NCBI GenBank assembly: GCA_036583965.1
Contig: JAZBQD010000015.1
Span: 23,527,310-23,591,309 of the forward strand
Direction: 5' to 3'
DNA length: 64,000 bases
Origin: Prunella strophiata
Lineage: Eukaryota; Chordata; Aves; Passeriformes; Prunellidae
Positions 1-24,285 of this stretch are shown here, in pieces. Positions within the stretch are counted from its first letter, which is position 1. Each line of letters opens with the position of its first letter. A model generated the notes under the pieces. That model searched no databases. It was not told the origin of the DNA and saw only the letters and a list, made by a program, of their open reading frames with translations. The position numbers were made by a program, and so were the translations under genes.

Positions 1-15388
<15,388 letters not shown>

Positions 15389-15426
15389 GAGCAGCGCGGC
15401 ATGCGGCGGCGGCCCCGCGGCCCCGC

Positions 15427-15440
15427 GTCGCCATGGCCAC
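15427..15440. promoter_or_regulatory. RFX X-box-like palindrome in the TMEM67 promoter
   Basis: GTCGCCATGGCCAC matches the RFX X-box palindrome GTTGCCATGGCAAC at 12 of 14 positions. RFX factors drive many ciliary genes, and TMEM67 is ciliary. The site overlaps an ATG (15434) that encodes MATRG in another frame. Confidence 0.5.
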
Positions 15441-15464
15441 CGCGCGCCCCGCCCGCGCGCGCCC

Positions 15465-15469
15465 ATTGG
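15465..15469 (-). promoter_or_regulatory. CCAAT box (NF-Y)
   Basis: CCAAT on the minus strand within GGCCAATGGGCG, an NF-Y-type context, at a usual distance upstream of TMEM67 exon 1. It overlaps the in-frame upstream ATG at 15466, which argues against translation starting there. Confidence 0.55.
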
Positions 15470-15832
15470 CCAGGGCCGCGCGGTACGGCGAGCGCCGGGG
15501 GCCCGCCGCCGCAACACGCGAAGCGTCCGCGGGGCGGGGCGGGGCGGGTGCCTCAGCCCGAGTTTATGTGTTTGGGCTCCAGATTAGATCGTCTTGTGCG
15601 AGACCAGGAGCGAGAAACGACAGGACACCGAAGCCCGGTCTGCACTTTCCGGTACCTTGTCTCTAGAACTGGTGCACAGTGTATTATCCCAATGGAACAC
15701 GTGTTTGTAATTTCTCCCCAGACAGGGAAGTAGTAACAAGGTGGAAACACAAAATGCCCTGAGCAATGGATGCTCAGCCAGTGTTACTCCCCTTTACACC
15801 TTTGTCACACTCTCGTTCACATCCCACAGAAG

Positions 15833-16000
15833 CACAGAGTGAGTCCGGTTGGAAAGGAGCACAGTGGGTCATCTGGTGCAACCTCCCTGCTCAAGCAGGA
15901 TCATCCCAGAGCACACAGCACATGCGACCAGAGAGTTATTGAGTATCTCCAGTGAGGGAGACTCCACAACCTCTCTAAGCAGCCTGCTCCAGTGCACCCG
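15833..16000 (-). mobile_element. CR1 LINE 3' fragment (minus) between the TMEM67 and RBM12B promoters
   Basis: The plus strand reads as the complement of a CR1 3' end: 'ggttggaaaggagcac', 'gggtcatctggtgcaacctc', 'ctgctcaagcaggatcat', 'gagtatctccag-gagggaga', 'ctccacaacctctctaagca', 'gcctgctccagtgcac'. It lies in the AT-richer spacer separating the two CpG islands. Confidence 0.85.
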
Positions 16001-16660
16001 CACAGCACTTATTCATGCTCAAGTGGAGCTTTCTGTGCATGTTTCTGCCTGTTGCCTTTTGTCTCATTCCCTCAGATGCTACCAAAACTTTGCAAGACAC
16101 CGTGTCCTGGATTTTAGTTACTTCTCATTATCCCTCTCCCGCATGCTAATTGCTTAACTATTATGATTTTTGACATTAGTGTGTTCTATTTTTCACTGGA
16201 TTTATTTTGTTGGCTCAACAACTGTTAAAAGGTTGAGTTTATGTTTTCAAGTCAAATTACCTGTCTTCAGGCTCACGTTCCTGTAAATTTGACTGTGTAA
16301 AGACCTAAGTTTTTACTGGTATGCATGATTTGTGGAAACCTCCACCTTGTACCCCGCACAGAATAAACAATGTCTTTTTTCTAAACAAGACTCTGTGTTG
16401 GGAGAGCTCCTAAAGTCGGCAACATTGCTAGGTGAATCTACCATAAATAGTACAGGGTTTTTTTTTCCTATGTAAAATGGAGCAGACAAGTACTGGATAT
16501 GCATAAAAAGGGGAGAACGTAGTCAAGGAAGGTAGGTAAGATAAACATTAGGATAAATACACCTCGCTTGCACAACCAAAGTACTCTGCCTCTGCCCTTC
16601 CCTTTACTTAACCTTGAACCGTTCCTCCTTCTCCTCCATCCCTGCCTTCCCCTCCTCTCA
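16001..16660. other. Spacer between the TMEM67 and RBM12B CpG islands
   Basis: AT-rich intergenic sequence. No coding exon or RNA gene was recognised. With the CR1 it separates the two head-to-head promoters by roughly 1.5 kb. Confidence 0.6.
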
Positions 16661-17084
16661 CAGCCCAGCCCCGAGCTGTGTTACAAATCCTGTCCGGGTG
16701 TCGGACTAGGAGCGCCGAGCGCTGCCTGAGGCCGGGCGCGCCGGCACCGACGGGAGCGAGCCTGAGGAGAGGGCGGCAGCGGCGCTCGGTGACCGTGTGT
16801 CCGATCTCTCAGTACAGTGTGTCAGCCCGTATTCAGGTCTGTCACTGTGCACATTTACCGCCACACCGATCTGCTGCCGCGCAGCTCCCTCACAGCCACC
16901 GAGACGCGCCCGCGCGCCCGCCCCCCCCCCCCAGCGCACAGAGCGCATGCGCACTGCCTGCGGCGCGGCTCGCGCCCGCGCGCTGCAGCGGAGGGGGCGG
17001 GGCCGCCCCGCCCGGAGGGTGCGCGCGCAGGTCCGCGCTCGCGCAGCGCAGCTTCCCCTCAGCGTTGGGGGGGGCAGTGGAGGC

Positions 17085-17143
17085 GGCGCCATCTTGGCGG
17101 AGCCGTGCCGGGAGCTGCGGGGCTCGTCCGAGCGGCGTGTCCG
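17085..17143 (+). other. RBM12B: Probable RBM12B non-coding exon 1 (3' end at 17143)
   Basis: The sequence CGTGTCCG followed by GTGGGTGTG is a plausible splice donor about 50 bp after the YY1 element. The 5' end is unknown. Known vertebrate RBM12B genes have untranslated exons ahead of one coding exon. Confidence 0.45.
17086..17100. promoter_or_regulatory. YY1-type element near the RBM12B transcription start
   Basis: GCGCCATCTTGGCGG contains, on the opposite strand, the classic YY1 core CAAGATGGCG. Such elements commonly sit just downstream of TATA-less CpG-island start sites, so the RBM12B start is probably slightly upstream. Confidence 0.6.
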
Positions 17144-18496
17144 GTGGGTGTGTGGATGGATGGCGTGAGGGACACAGGACGCCTCCCCGGGGTGCGGCGA
17201 GTGGCCGAGGGCGGCGCGGAGTTCGCCGGTTCTCGGTTACCCGACCCTCGCGGAACCGGCTGCGCGGCCGCTCCGTGTGCCCCGGCCTTCTTGTGTCCCT
17301 GGGCTTCCCACCCCACTTCCCCTCTCCCGTTGCTTCTCTCAGCCCTGTCCCGGTGTCGGGAAGCAGACGGGCTTCTTCGTGGGGGCGGAGCACCGGCGGC
17401 TCTGCGGGCCGCAGCGCGTGTGGCGGGGGGCGGCCTCCCCTCGCCCCGTCCCCCTCGCCGCTGCCTGCCCTGCCGCCCGCGGGTCTCTCCCGCAGCGCTG
17501 CTGCCGGCCGGGCGACTTGCTCGGGAGCGGTTCCGTGCTACATTCCACCGTGTAGCGGGCTCAGCTGCAGAGCTCACTCATGTTTTCCTTCACCACTGTG
17601 AAAACTGCTATTCGCAGCAGACATGCTTCCTCTATTAAGGCTTATTTTGAAGAACAGAATAAGAAACCTTCCCCTGTTCCGCTGGTTTTTCTATACTGGT
17701 CCAGTTTCGTAGACGGGGTGTTTCTGTGGGTGTTCTTTCTAGCTTGCAGTGTGTGTAATCTTCCAGTGTTATGATAATAATACTAGTCTAGTCGCAGATT
17801 TAGTTTCCTACCGTGCATTTACAAGTTGTGGATTATTTTAATAGGCTTTAATGTTTGGAATTTCCTGAGACTCTGGAAGAATAGGTATTGTACTGTTTTC
17901 TAGCCAGTTTTGCTCGTATATAAAATTTCATAAAACTGTACACTTCTGTGCTTCTAGGCTGTGGCATGAAGTTGTTTATTTATTCTCCAAATCCTTGCTC
18001 TCTGAAGTCCTTGTTCAGTTAATGAATTGCTCTTACTTTTCATGACAAGTCAACTCTTTTTGGTTATGCATTTTAAATTTGTATGGCTTGTCTGTGCTTT
18101 CTGCCCCTGTGTGATGGTTTACTATACAGTCAGTAAGAGCTATTACTTGAACTTGCATTTGTTTATGGACTTCTTAGAGATCCCATTATGATCTGGAACC
18201 ACTGGTCTGGTTTTTACCACTGAAGGTTGTGTATTGTATCCCTGGTGCATCGTGGAGAACTTGCTGTTTATCACCGAAGAATTTTGGAGGAGAGCTGTTG
18301 TGAATGATGTTTAAAAGTTGGGATAAGAAAGCGAGTTGTGAATCCAGAAGTACTACACATTAAATGCATCATGAAGTAGCAGGGCAGCGGATTTGCTTTT
18401 TCAAGACATGAAGGTGCTGTATGAAAATTCTGCCCTTGAATTCTCCCTGCTTTTTTGGCACTGTCATTGCATCTGTTGAGAAGACACGTTGTAAAG

Positions 18497-19062
18497 TGTT
18501 CTGGGCCTGGCTGGGATGGAGTTAACGTTCTTCACAGCAGCCCATACGGTTCAGTTTGGATTTGTGGCTAAAAGAATGTTGACAACACATCGGTGTTTTG
18601 GCTGGGGCTGAACAGCACTTGCACAGTACCAAGGCTTTATCCATTTTCCCTACTCTGTTCCTGCAGTGAGAGTGCTCAGAGTAGGTGAGAAGCTGGGAGG
18701 GAACATGGCTGGGACAGCTGACCCAAACTCACCAAAGGGATATTCTGTGACATGTAACATCATGCTGGGCAACAAAAACTGAGGTAGAGGAAGAAGTATT
18801 TTAATGGTCTTGGTTTCTTTGGGAGGATTTTTTCTTGGCTCCCAAGGCAGTTGTTATTTGGAGGAAGGCTGGACATCAGTCAGCCTGTGGGAGGTGGTGA
18901 GTGATTTCCTTTGTTTTGTGTTTTTCTTTCCACTGATGAAACTACCTTTATCTGGACCCACACGTTTTCTCGACTTTGTTCTTTCCCATCCCACTGATGG
19001 GGATGAGGAGTGAACAATCAGCTGTGTGGGTGCTTGGCTGCTGGCTGGGGTCACTCACCACA
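18497..19062 (+). mobile_element. Solo endogenous retrovirus LTR in RBM12B intron 1
   Basis: A segment of about 566 bp resembling a widespread passerine ERV LTR: it opens with TGTTCTGGGCCTGGCTGGG and 'ATGGAGTTAACGTTCTTCAC', has 'GGGACAGCTGACCCAAACTC' and 'CAAAGGGATATTCTGTGACA' in the middle, and ends near 'TTATCTGGACCCACACGTTT' and 'GGCTGGGGTCACTCACCACA'. No internal gag/pol/env sequence flanks it, so it is a solo LTR. It is diverged. An imperfect duplication (TAAAG/CAAAG) flanks it. Family name not assigned with confidence (TguLTR5-like). Confidence 0.8.
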
Positions 19063-20037
19063 AAGTACAGAGAACAGATGGTCTTCAGTGAAGTTGCTAA
19101 ATGGGCAGTTGTGTTCGGTTTGTTGTGCTCACGGAGTGCTGGTGCACAAGTGACATGGAGTCTGTTAGTGACAGAATTTGGGCTTTGCTCTTGTTTTGCT
19201 ACGTTCAGGTGGAGTGACAGTAATGGTGATTGACAGGTAACTCGTCAGCAGGATCTAGTGCTTTATAGAGCAGGGTTTGTAGAAGGAGTGTTCTGAAGTG
19301 CTCAGAGCATTGGGCTGTTGTGTTTGTTTTAAAGGGATGCAGTCATTTGCTACAGAGGCTTGTGTTTGTTCTGAGAATATTGTCCTATTTATTGTGTGAT
19401 GTTAGAAAATGTTGAAAATCAGGGTATGTTGTCAGTCAGTGTATTCAAGCTTTTCTTGTTCTTATGTTTGAAAGGCAGTAGAGTAAGGATTTAGGGAAAA
19501 CACCAAAGTTGGCTTTGTAAGTTCAGGTACTTCCTGAAGTTTCTCCTTGTTGGATATTTTTGGTCTCTCATTTGATGGGCTTCACTGTGTATGTTAAATG
19601 CAGTGCTGGACTGGTGAGTAGCATGCTCTTGTTGTGAAGTTTGAAACCAGGTGGATTCCAGAAGAATGGACGTGTGGTGTAATCCTGGACCTAAGCACCT
19701 TTCAAGAACTCAGTTGAGAACTGTTCCCTCGATACACTGTCAGTCTGTTTCATTGCAACAGTTCAGTGTGGCACAATTGATGACCAAGTAATCTCATCGT
19801 ATTTTCAATCGTTTCCAGAAGTCAACTTAAATTTTGAATTTCTTTTGCTTCTAAAATGGAAACAGAAAGATGCAGTGCATGGCATCTTGGAACATGGAAG
19901 GAGTTCTTCACGTGGGTTCATAACATGCTTGGCTTTAGTATTAGCCACTGCTATGGATGGGCTGCAGCAGTGTAGCACAGTGTGTAAAGCTAAGTACAGG
20001 TATCAGCCATTAATTATGTTTCGTTTTCTTTCCACAG

Positions 20038-20083
20038 TTAAGTTGATTTTACAGAATTTATCAGGTCTCCAAAGCAGAAACAG
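20038..20083 (+). other. RBM12B: Candidate RBM12B non-coding exon 2
   Basis: A 46-bp segment lies between a strong acceptor (pyrimidine-rich TTTCTTTCCACAG ending 20037) and a consensus donor (CAG|GTAAGC at 20083/20084). It precedes the coding exon and could be a 5'UTR exon. Inference from splice signals only. Confidence 0.4.
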
Positions 20084-20793
20084 GTAAGCTGTCAAAAGCT
20101 TAACACTCCTCACTGAGTATTGTGACAAGATCATACACAGCCCTTTTTCCTCACAGACTTGTGGCTGGCAGCTAGGATGTGCTTGTGGCCACTGCAGTTA
20201 ATACTCTGACTACGCCAAAGAGACAACATTTTTGAATGCTGAGAAAACATACATTATTGAACAGAACTGATCACTGGGTAGAGCAACTTGTCAAAGCAGT
20301 AAAGTCATCACAGTTTGTGAGTTACTTCATTTTCCAGTGACATAGTTATTCTTTTTCCTTTCTCCTTTTATGAATTAGTGTCCTGTTCAAAGTAAACTGG
20401 ATTTTTTTTGTTCCTTAGGAATGGGCAGAGATCTCTGGCACATAGTAACTATGCCGTGAAAGACCTGAGGTGTTCTTTAGGTATTGTGGATGGTGAGGAG
20501 TGACTTAGGTGGATTTTGTTGCCCTTAGGGTAGGGAATATTGATAGATTTGTGCACGAGTGCCGGTGGAGTAGCTAATTGTTCTGACTAATCAACATTCA
20601 GTGAATTGTTTTAATCTTGTTCTCGTGAACTTGTGGGTTTTTTGATACCTTCTCTCTTGATGAGACAAGGGTATTCATTACAAAGGCTCTAGCTTCTTAA
20701 GTGATAAGATACTGTAATAGCTGAGTACTAAAGACGTGCTATCATGTGTACCTTTTTGTCTGCAGGTGATTTTTGCTGTGGGTTGAGCTCAGC

Positions 20794-22893
20794 ATGGCTG
20801 TAGTCATCCGTTTACAGGGGCTTCCTGTTGTTGCGGGTCCTCCAGATATTCGTCGTTTCTTCTTGGGATTGAATATTCCTGATGGAGGTGTGCATATTAT
20901 TGGAGGAGAGATTGGGGAGGCTTTTATTATATTTGCAACAGATGAAGATGCACGGCGTGCCATGAGCTGTTCGGGAGGGTTTATCAAGGACTCGCGCATA
21001 GAGCTCTTTCTCAGCAGCAAGGCAGAGATGCAGAGTACCATAGAAATGAGCCGGAAACGATTTGACCGTGGGGGACGAGAAACTATGTCTGGCTCTAGAA
21101 GAACAGGTACTAATGGTTCTAGTGCATCAAGTGTTGGAGATATACCACATTTAGTTACAGCTTCTCCAAAAGGAATAAGAAAATCTAGTTATGGGCCACC
21201 AAATCGCCTGGAGGCTGGTTTCCATACCAACGGCACAAGATACAGTGATATGGGTATGCCAAAGTCAAACTACCAGTTAAGAAAGGATTCCCACCCGTTT
21301 AACCCAGATGATTGTTACTTATTTCTACGTGGTATACCTTACTCTGCAACAGAAGTTGAAGTACGTGCTTTCCTTTCGGGGATACGTGTGGATGGAGTGA
21401 TTCTGATAAAGCACCGCAATGGTTTAAACAATGGTGATTGCTTGGTAAAATGTGCTACACCTGGTGATGCCTTAGAAGGACTTAAACGTCACAGACAATA
21501 CATGGGTCAGAGGTTTATAGAAATTAGTCCAACTACAGAGGAACGGTGGATTGAATGTGGTGGGCGGATAGACGTGCCAGATGAAGTGGATCACTTTTTG
21601 CATGAAGACCATTCTCCAAGAAGTTCAGGCTACATGCATTCAAGGAAGCATTCTCGTTCGAGATCACCAAGGAGACAAAGAACACACTCTCGTTCATCTC
21701 CTACCCAGGAATATTACATACACCTAAGAAATCTATCTTTTAATGTGGAAAAGAGAGATTTGAGAGATTTTTTCCCTGAACTGGATATACACAGCAAACA
21801 GATCAAGATTCTAACAGATAAGCATCAGAAAAGGACTAGAGATGCCTTTTTGGTGTTAAGGAGTGAGAGAGAATATCAGGCTGCTTTGGAATGTCATAGA
21901 AAGGTTCTTCTAAATCGTCCTGTGTACATTTTTCCAATTTCAAGAAAGTCAATGTTGAAAATAATTGACTCTTGTGAGAGGAAAAGATCACCGGACAGAG
22001 ATCATCTTGGACAGGCCATATCAGAAAAAAGTTACCGGGAAGGTCATTCAAGCCCTAAGAATTGTGTTTATGTGAGGAATTTTCCATTTGATGTGTCAAA
22101 AATTGAAGTGCAAAAGTTCTTTGCAAGATTTGATATTGACGAAGATGATATTTACTTGCTCTATGATGAAAAAGGAGTTGGACTGGGAGAAGCACTAGTG
22201 AAGTTTAAATCTGAAGAACAAGCTATGAAAGCAGAAAATTTAAATCGTCAAACATTTTTGGGAACAGAAGTGTTAATAAGACTTATATCTCAAGATCAGA
22301 TGCAGAAGTTTGGTGTTGCTGCATCATTATCTGCACCAAATGAAATGCATGGTCATTCACATCCCTATGACAGAGGTGACCTCTCCCGTCCAGTTGGTTC
22401 ACCATCTGGGCCACCACAAGGGCCACCCATGCATTCTTTTGGTCCCCCTGGGAACTTCAGGCATCATTCTGAATTTAGACATCCCCCTGAGGACTTCATG
22501 TGCCCTCCTAAGGATTTTAGGGGTCCACCACCCCTCATGGATTTTGGTGGTGACAGTGAACCTTTTGGCAGAATGGAGTTTGGGAATAGTAAAATGGGAA
22601 ATTTTCCTGAAGGAAGATTTATGCCAGATCCAAATTTCAGTGGTGGTTCTGAACGTGTTGTTCCTATTCTGTTGAAAAATTTACCTTTTAAAGCCACTCC
22701 TAATGAGATTCTGGATTTTTTCTATGGCTATAGAGTGATACCGGAGTCAGTTTCTGTGCAGTACAATGAACAGGGATTACCTTCTGGTGATGCCATTGTT
22801 GCTATGACAAACTATGAGGAAGCTATGGCTGCTATTAATGAACTGAATGATAGGCCCATTGGTCCACGGAAAGTTAAGTTAAGTTTGCTGTAA
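20794..22893 (+). CDS. RBM12B: RBM12B, RNA-binding motif protein 12B (complete, single coding exon)
   Basis: Encodes 699 aa of a nuclear RNA-binding protein with five RRM-type domains: about 3-76, 174-247, 306-381, 424-498 and 622-699. The N-terminus MAVVIRLQGLPVVAGPPDIR, the block IPDGGVHIIGGEIGEAFIIF, the fourth RRM (DDIYLLYDEKGVGLGEALVK) and the C-terminus (ILDFF-GYR-IP-SVS-QYNEQG, ending RKVKLSLL) are close to human RBM12B. A short RS-like stretch occurs at 283-302 and a proline/glycine-rich linker at 530-585. The ATG at 20794 lies 28 bp after an acceptor and is the conserved start; CTG/TTG codons before it are not used. The protein is much shorter than the human one of about 1,000 aa because the PPEDF/DFRRP repeat is represented by only two or three units. 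It is head-to-head with TMEM67 and tail-to-tail with CIBAR1. The function is poorly known; RNA binding is a family property. Confidence 0.98.
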   Translation: MAVVIRLQGLPVVAGPPDIRRFFLGLNIPDGGVHIIGGEIGEAFIIFATDEDARRAMSCSGGFIKDSRIELFLSSKAEMQSTIEMSRKRFDRGGRETMSGSRRTGTNGSSASSVGDIPHLVTASPKGIRKSSYGPPNRLEAGFHTNGTRYSDMGMPKSNYQLRKDSHPFNPDDCYLFLRGIPYSATEVEVRAFLSGIRVDGVILIKHRNGLNNGDCLVKCATPGDALEGLKRHRQYMGQRFIEISPTTEERWIECGGRIDVPDEVDHFLHEDHSPRSSGYMHSRKHSRSRSPRRQRTHSRSSPTQEYYIHLRNLSFNVEKRDLRDFFPELDIHSKQIKILTDKHQKRTRDAFLVLRSEREYQAALECHRKVLLNRPVYIFPISRKSMLKIIDSCERKRSPDRDHLGQAISEKSYREGHSSPKNCVYVRNFPFDVSKIEVQKFFARFDIDEDDIYLLYDEKGVGLGEALVKFKSEEQAMKAENLNRQTFLGTEVLIRLISQDQMQKFGVAASLSAPNEMHGHSHPYDRGDLSRPVGSPSGPPQGPPMHSFGPPGNFRHHSEFRHPPEDFMCPPKDFRGPPPLMDFGGDSEPFGRMEFGNSKMGNFPEGRFMPDPNFSGGSERVVPILLKNLPFKATPNEILDFFYGYRVIPESVSVQYNEQGLPSGDAIVAMTNYEEAMAAINELNDRPIGPRKVKLSLL

Positions 22894-23275
22894 CGGAGCA
22901 AAAGATGCTCTAATAGCACATTCTAGGTTTGACAGTATTGACAGTTATTTTAACTTTTAATTACTGGAAGATGCAAAACAAACAGTTTCCATCAACGGTT
23001 GTAAATAATACCCAGTTCAGTTGTTTAGCTCTTGGTTGAAATACCTGTAGGACATTGAGTGTCATACATCAAGGTATAAAAGGATGGAGTTTTAATGCTT
23101 TGGGGTTTTTTTTTTTTTAATTAATTCCAGTCTTATGTCTTTGCATCAAATAAAAACACAAGTGCTGGTTGACTGACCACACAAACGGTTCAAATAGAAG
23201 ATTCTCAGTGCTACCTGCATTAGTAAATGATACTTCTTACTGAGGTTAGCTTAATAAAATTTAAAAATTACTGAT
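22894..23275 (+). other. RBM12B: RBM12B 3'UTR (proximal)
   Basis: AT-rich sequence after the TAA stop with two AATAAA signals, at 23149-23154 and 23253-23258. The second is followed by a T/GT-rich stretch (23275-23306), a good downstream element. A longer 3'UTR is possible. Confidence 0.6.
23253..23258 (+). terminator. Likely RBM12B polyadenylation signal
   Basis: AATAAA followed about 18 bp later by a run of T then GTTTGTTT, the usual layout for cleavage and polyadenylation. Alternative signals are at 23149-23154 and, distally, 23820-23825, the latter also followed by GT-rich sequence. Confidence 0.5.
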
Positions 23276-24119
23276 TTTTTTTTTTTTGTTTGTTTCTTTT
23301 TGTGTAAACTTTTCAGGTTTTACTCGGTTTCATATGTTTGCAGGCATTCCTGTTTAAGAGCTTGCTGTTCCTCATTAGCTGGCTTTGCAACTTTTTTAAA
23401 ATAAAAAGGAAATTGCCATTTAAATGTGTGTCTTACATTTATAATTTGTATAGTTAATGATTTCAGTTATTATGCTCAGCAGATCTGGGTCTTGGTGAGA
23501 ATGATGCTGGCTGCTTCATCTGGAAAGAGTGAACTGGTAGTTTATCAACACAGCAAAGGATGGGTAGTTGACAGAGATTGCAGAGGCTGTATTCATCAGT
23601 TAGGCTTTTTTCTCACTCACTGTAGTACCTTGAGGCAGAAAATGAATGTTGGAATTGGATCAAGAATTCTGACTTCAGTGGTTTTGTTTTATCTTCACAT
23701 GCTGCGTAATATGAATACTAACTGGCTAATGATGTCTGGATGCATTCCAGGTCAATCTCATTAGTTTTAACTAACATCTGTCACTGGCAGCCAAGCTGAC
23801 AACCGTTACTTTCTTACGTAATAAAGTAAATGCTTATGTCAGCATTTAGAGCGTGTTGATTTTGTTGGTTTGTTACCACCATATTTAAATTTTAGGAAGA
23901 AATAAAAGCTTGGAAAAGATGTGTCTTCAAAGTTAAGGTTTAGCAATAAACTTAGATTGTGTGGGCAAGAACTTGCATTGACATTACAACTGTGCAAGAT
24001 AGTATCTGTAGTACTAAAGGATTAAGTCTCAGTCCCCTCCAACTGAGACAACAAAGTTGCAACTTGGCAGTGAAAACTTCTAACCTTTGCTAGTTCAATA
24101 ACCAAAATTCCTAAATTTA

Positions 24120-24285
24120 TGAAGTAGGGAGGTCTCTATTCCAATTCCCTCCTCAAAGCAAGTTTTGGCTAGAATGGGCTACTCAAGGCCTTGTCTATTG
24201 CATCTTTAATAGCTTTAAGGACAGAGCTGTCCAGGCAGCCTTTCTAGTGAATGATCCCCCCTCACTGGTGGTCAAACCTTTATTA
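24120..24285 (-). mobile_element. Old CR1-like fragment (minus)
   Basis: The complement reads like a degenerate CR1 3' region: 'GACAAGGCCTTGAGTAGCCC', a TTCTAG, then GGAGGGAATTGGAATAGAGA and CCTCC. Heavily diverged, so the boundaries are approximate. Confidence 0.5.

Larger units (their letters stand above)
16665..17560. promoter_or_regulatory. CpG island, RBM12B promoter and first exon
   Basis: A second CpG-dense block with C-runs (16920-16932) and many CG dinucleotides. It contains a YY1-type element and a likely first-exon donor at 17143/17144. Open frames across it are by-products of GC richness. Confidence 0.8.
17144..20765 (+). other. RBM12B 5' intron sequence
   Basis: Sequence between the promoter and the coding-exon acceptor (TTTTTGTCTGCAG ending 20765). 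It contains the solo LTR and the candidate exon at 20038-20083. Nothing else was recognised. Confidence 0.55.

Noticed and set aside
16678..17601. 307-codon plus-strand open frame in the CpG island (and overlapping frames on both strands)
   Set aside because: Composition is Arg/Ala/Pro/Gly/Ser from GC-rich DNA, several frames are open at once, and there is no homology. It covers the RBM12B promoter and first exon.
20773..20793. Upstream extension of RBM12B by seven codons
   Set aside because: It would start at a non-ATG codon; the conserved protein begins at the ATG at 20794.
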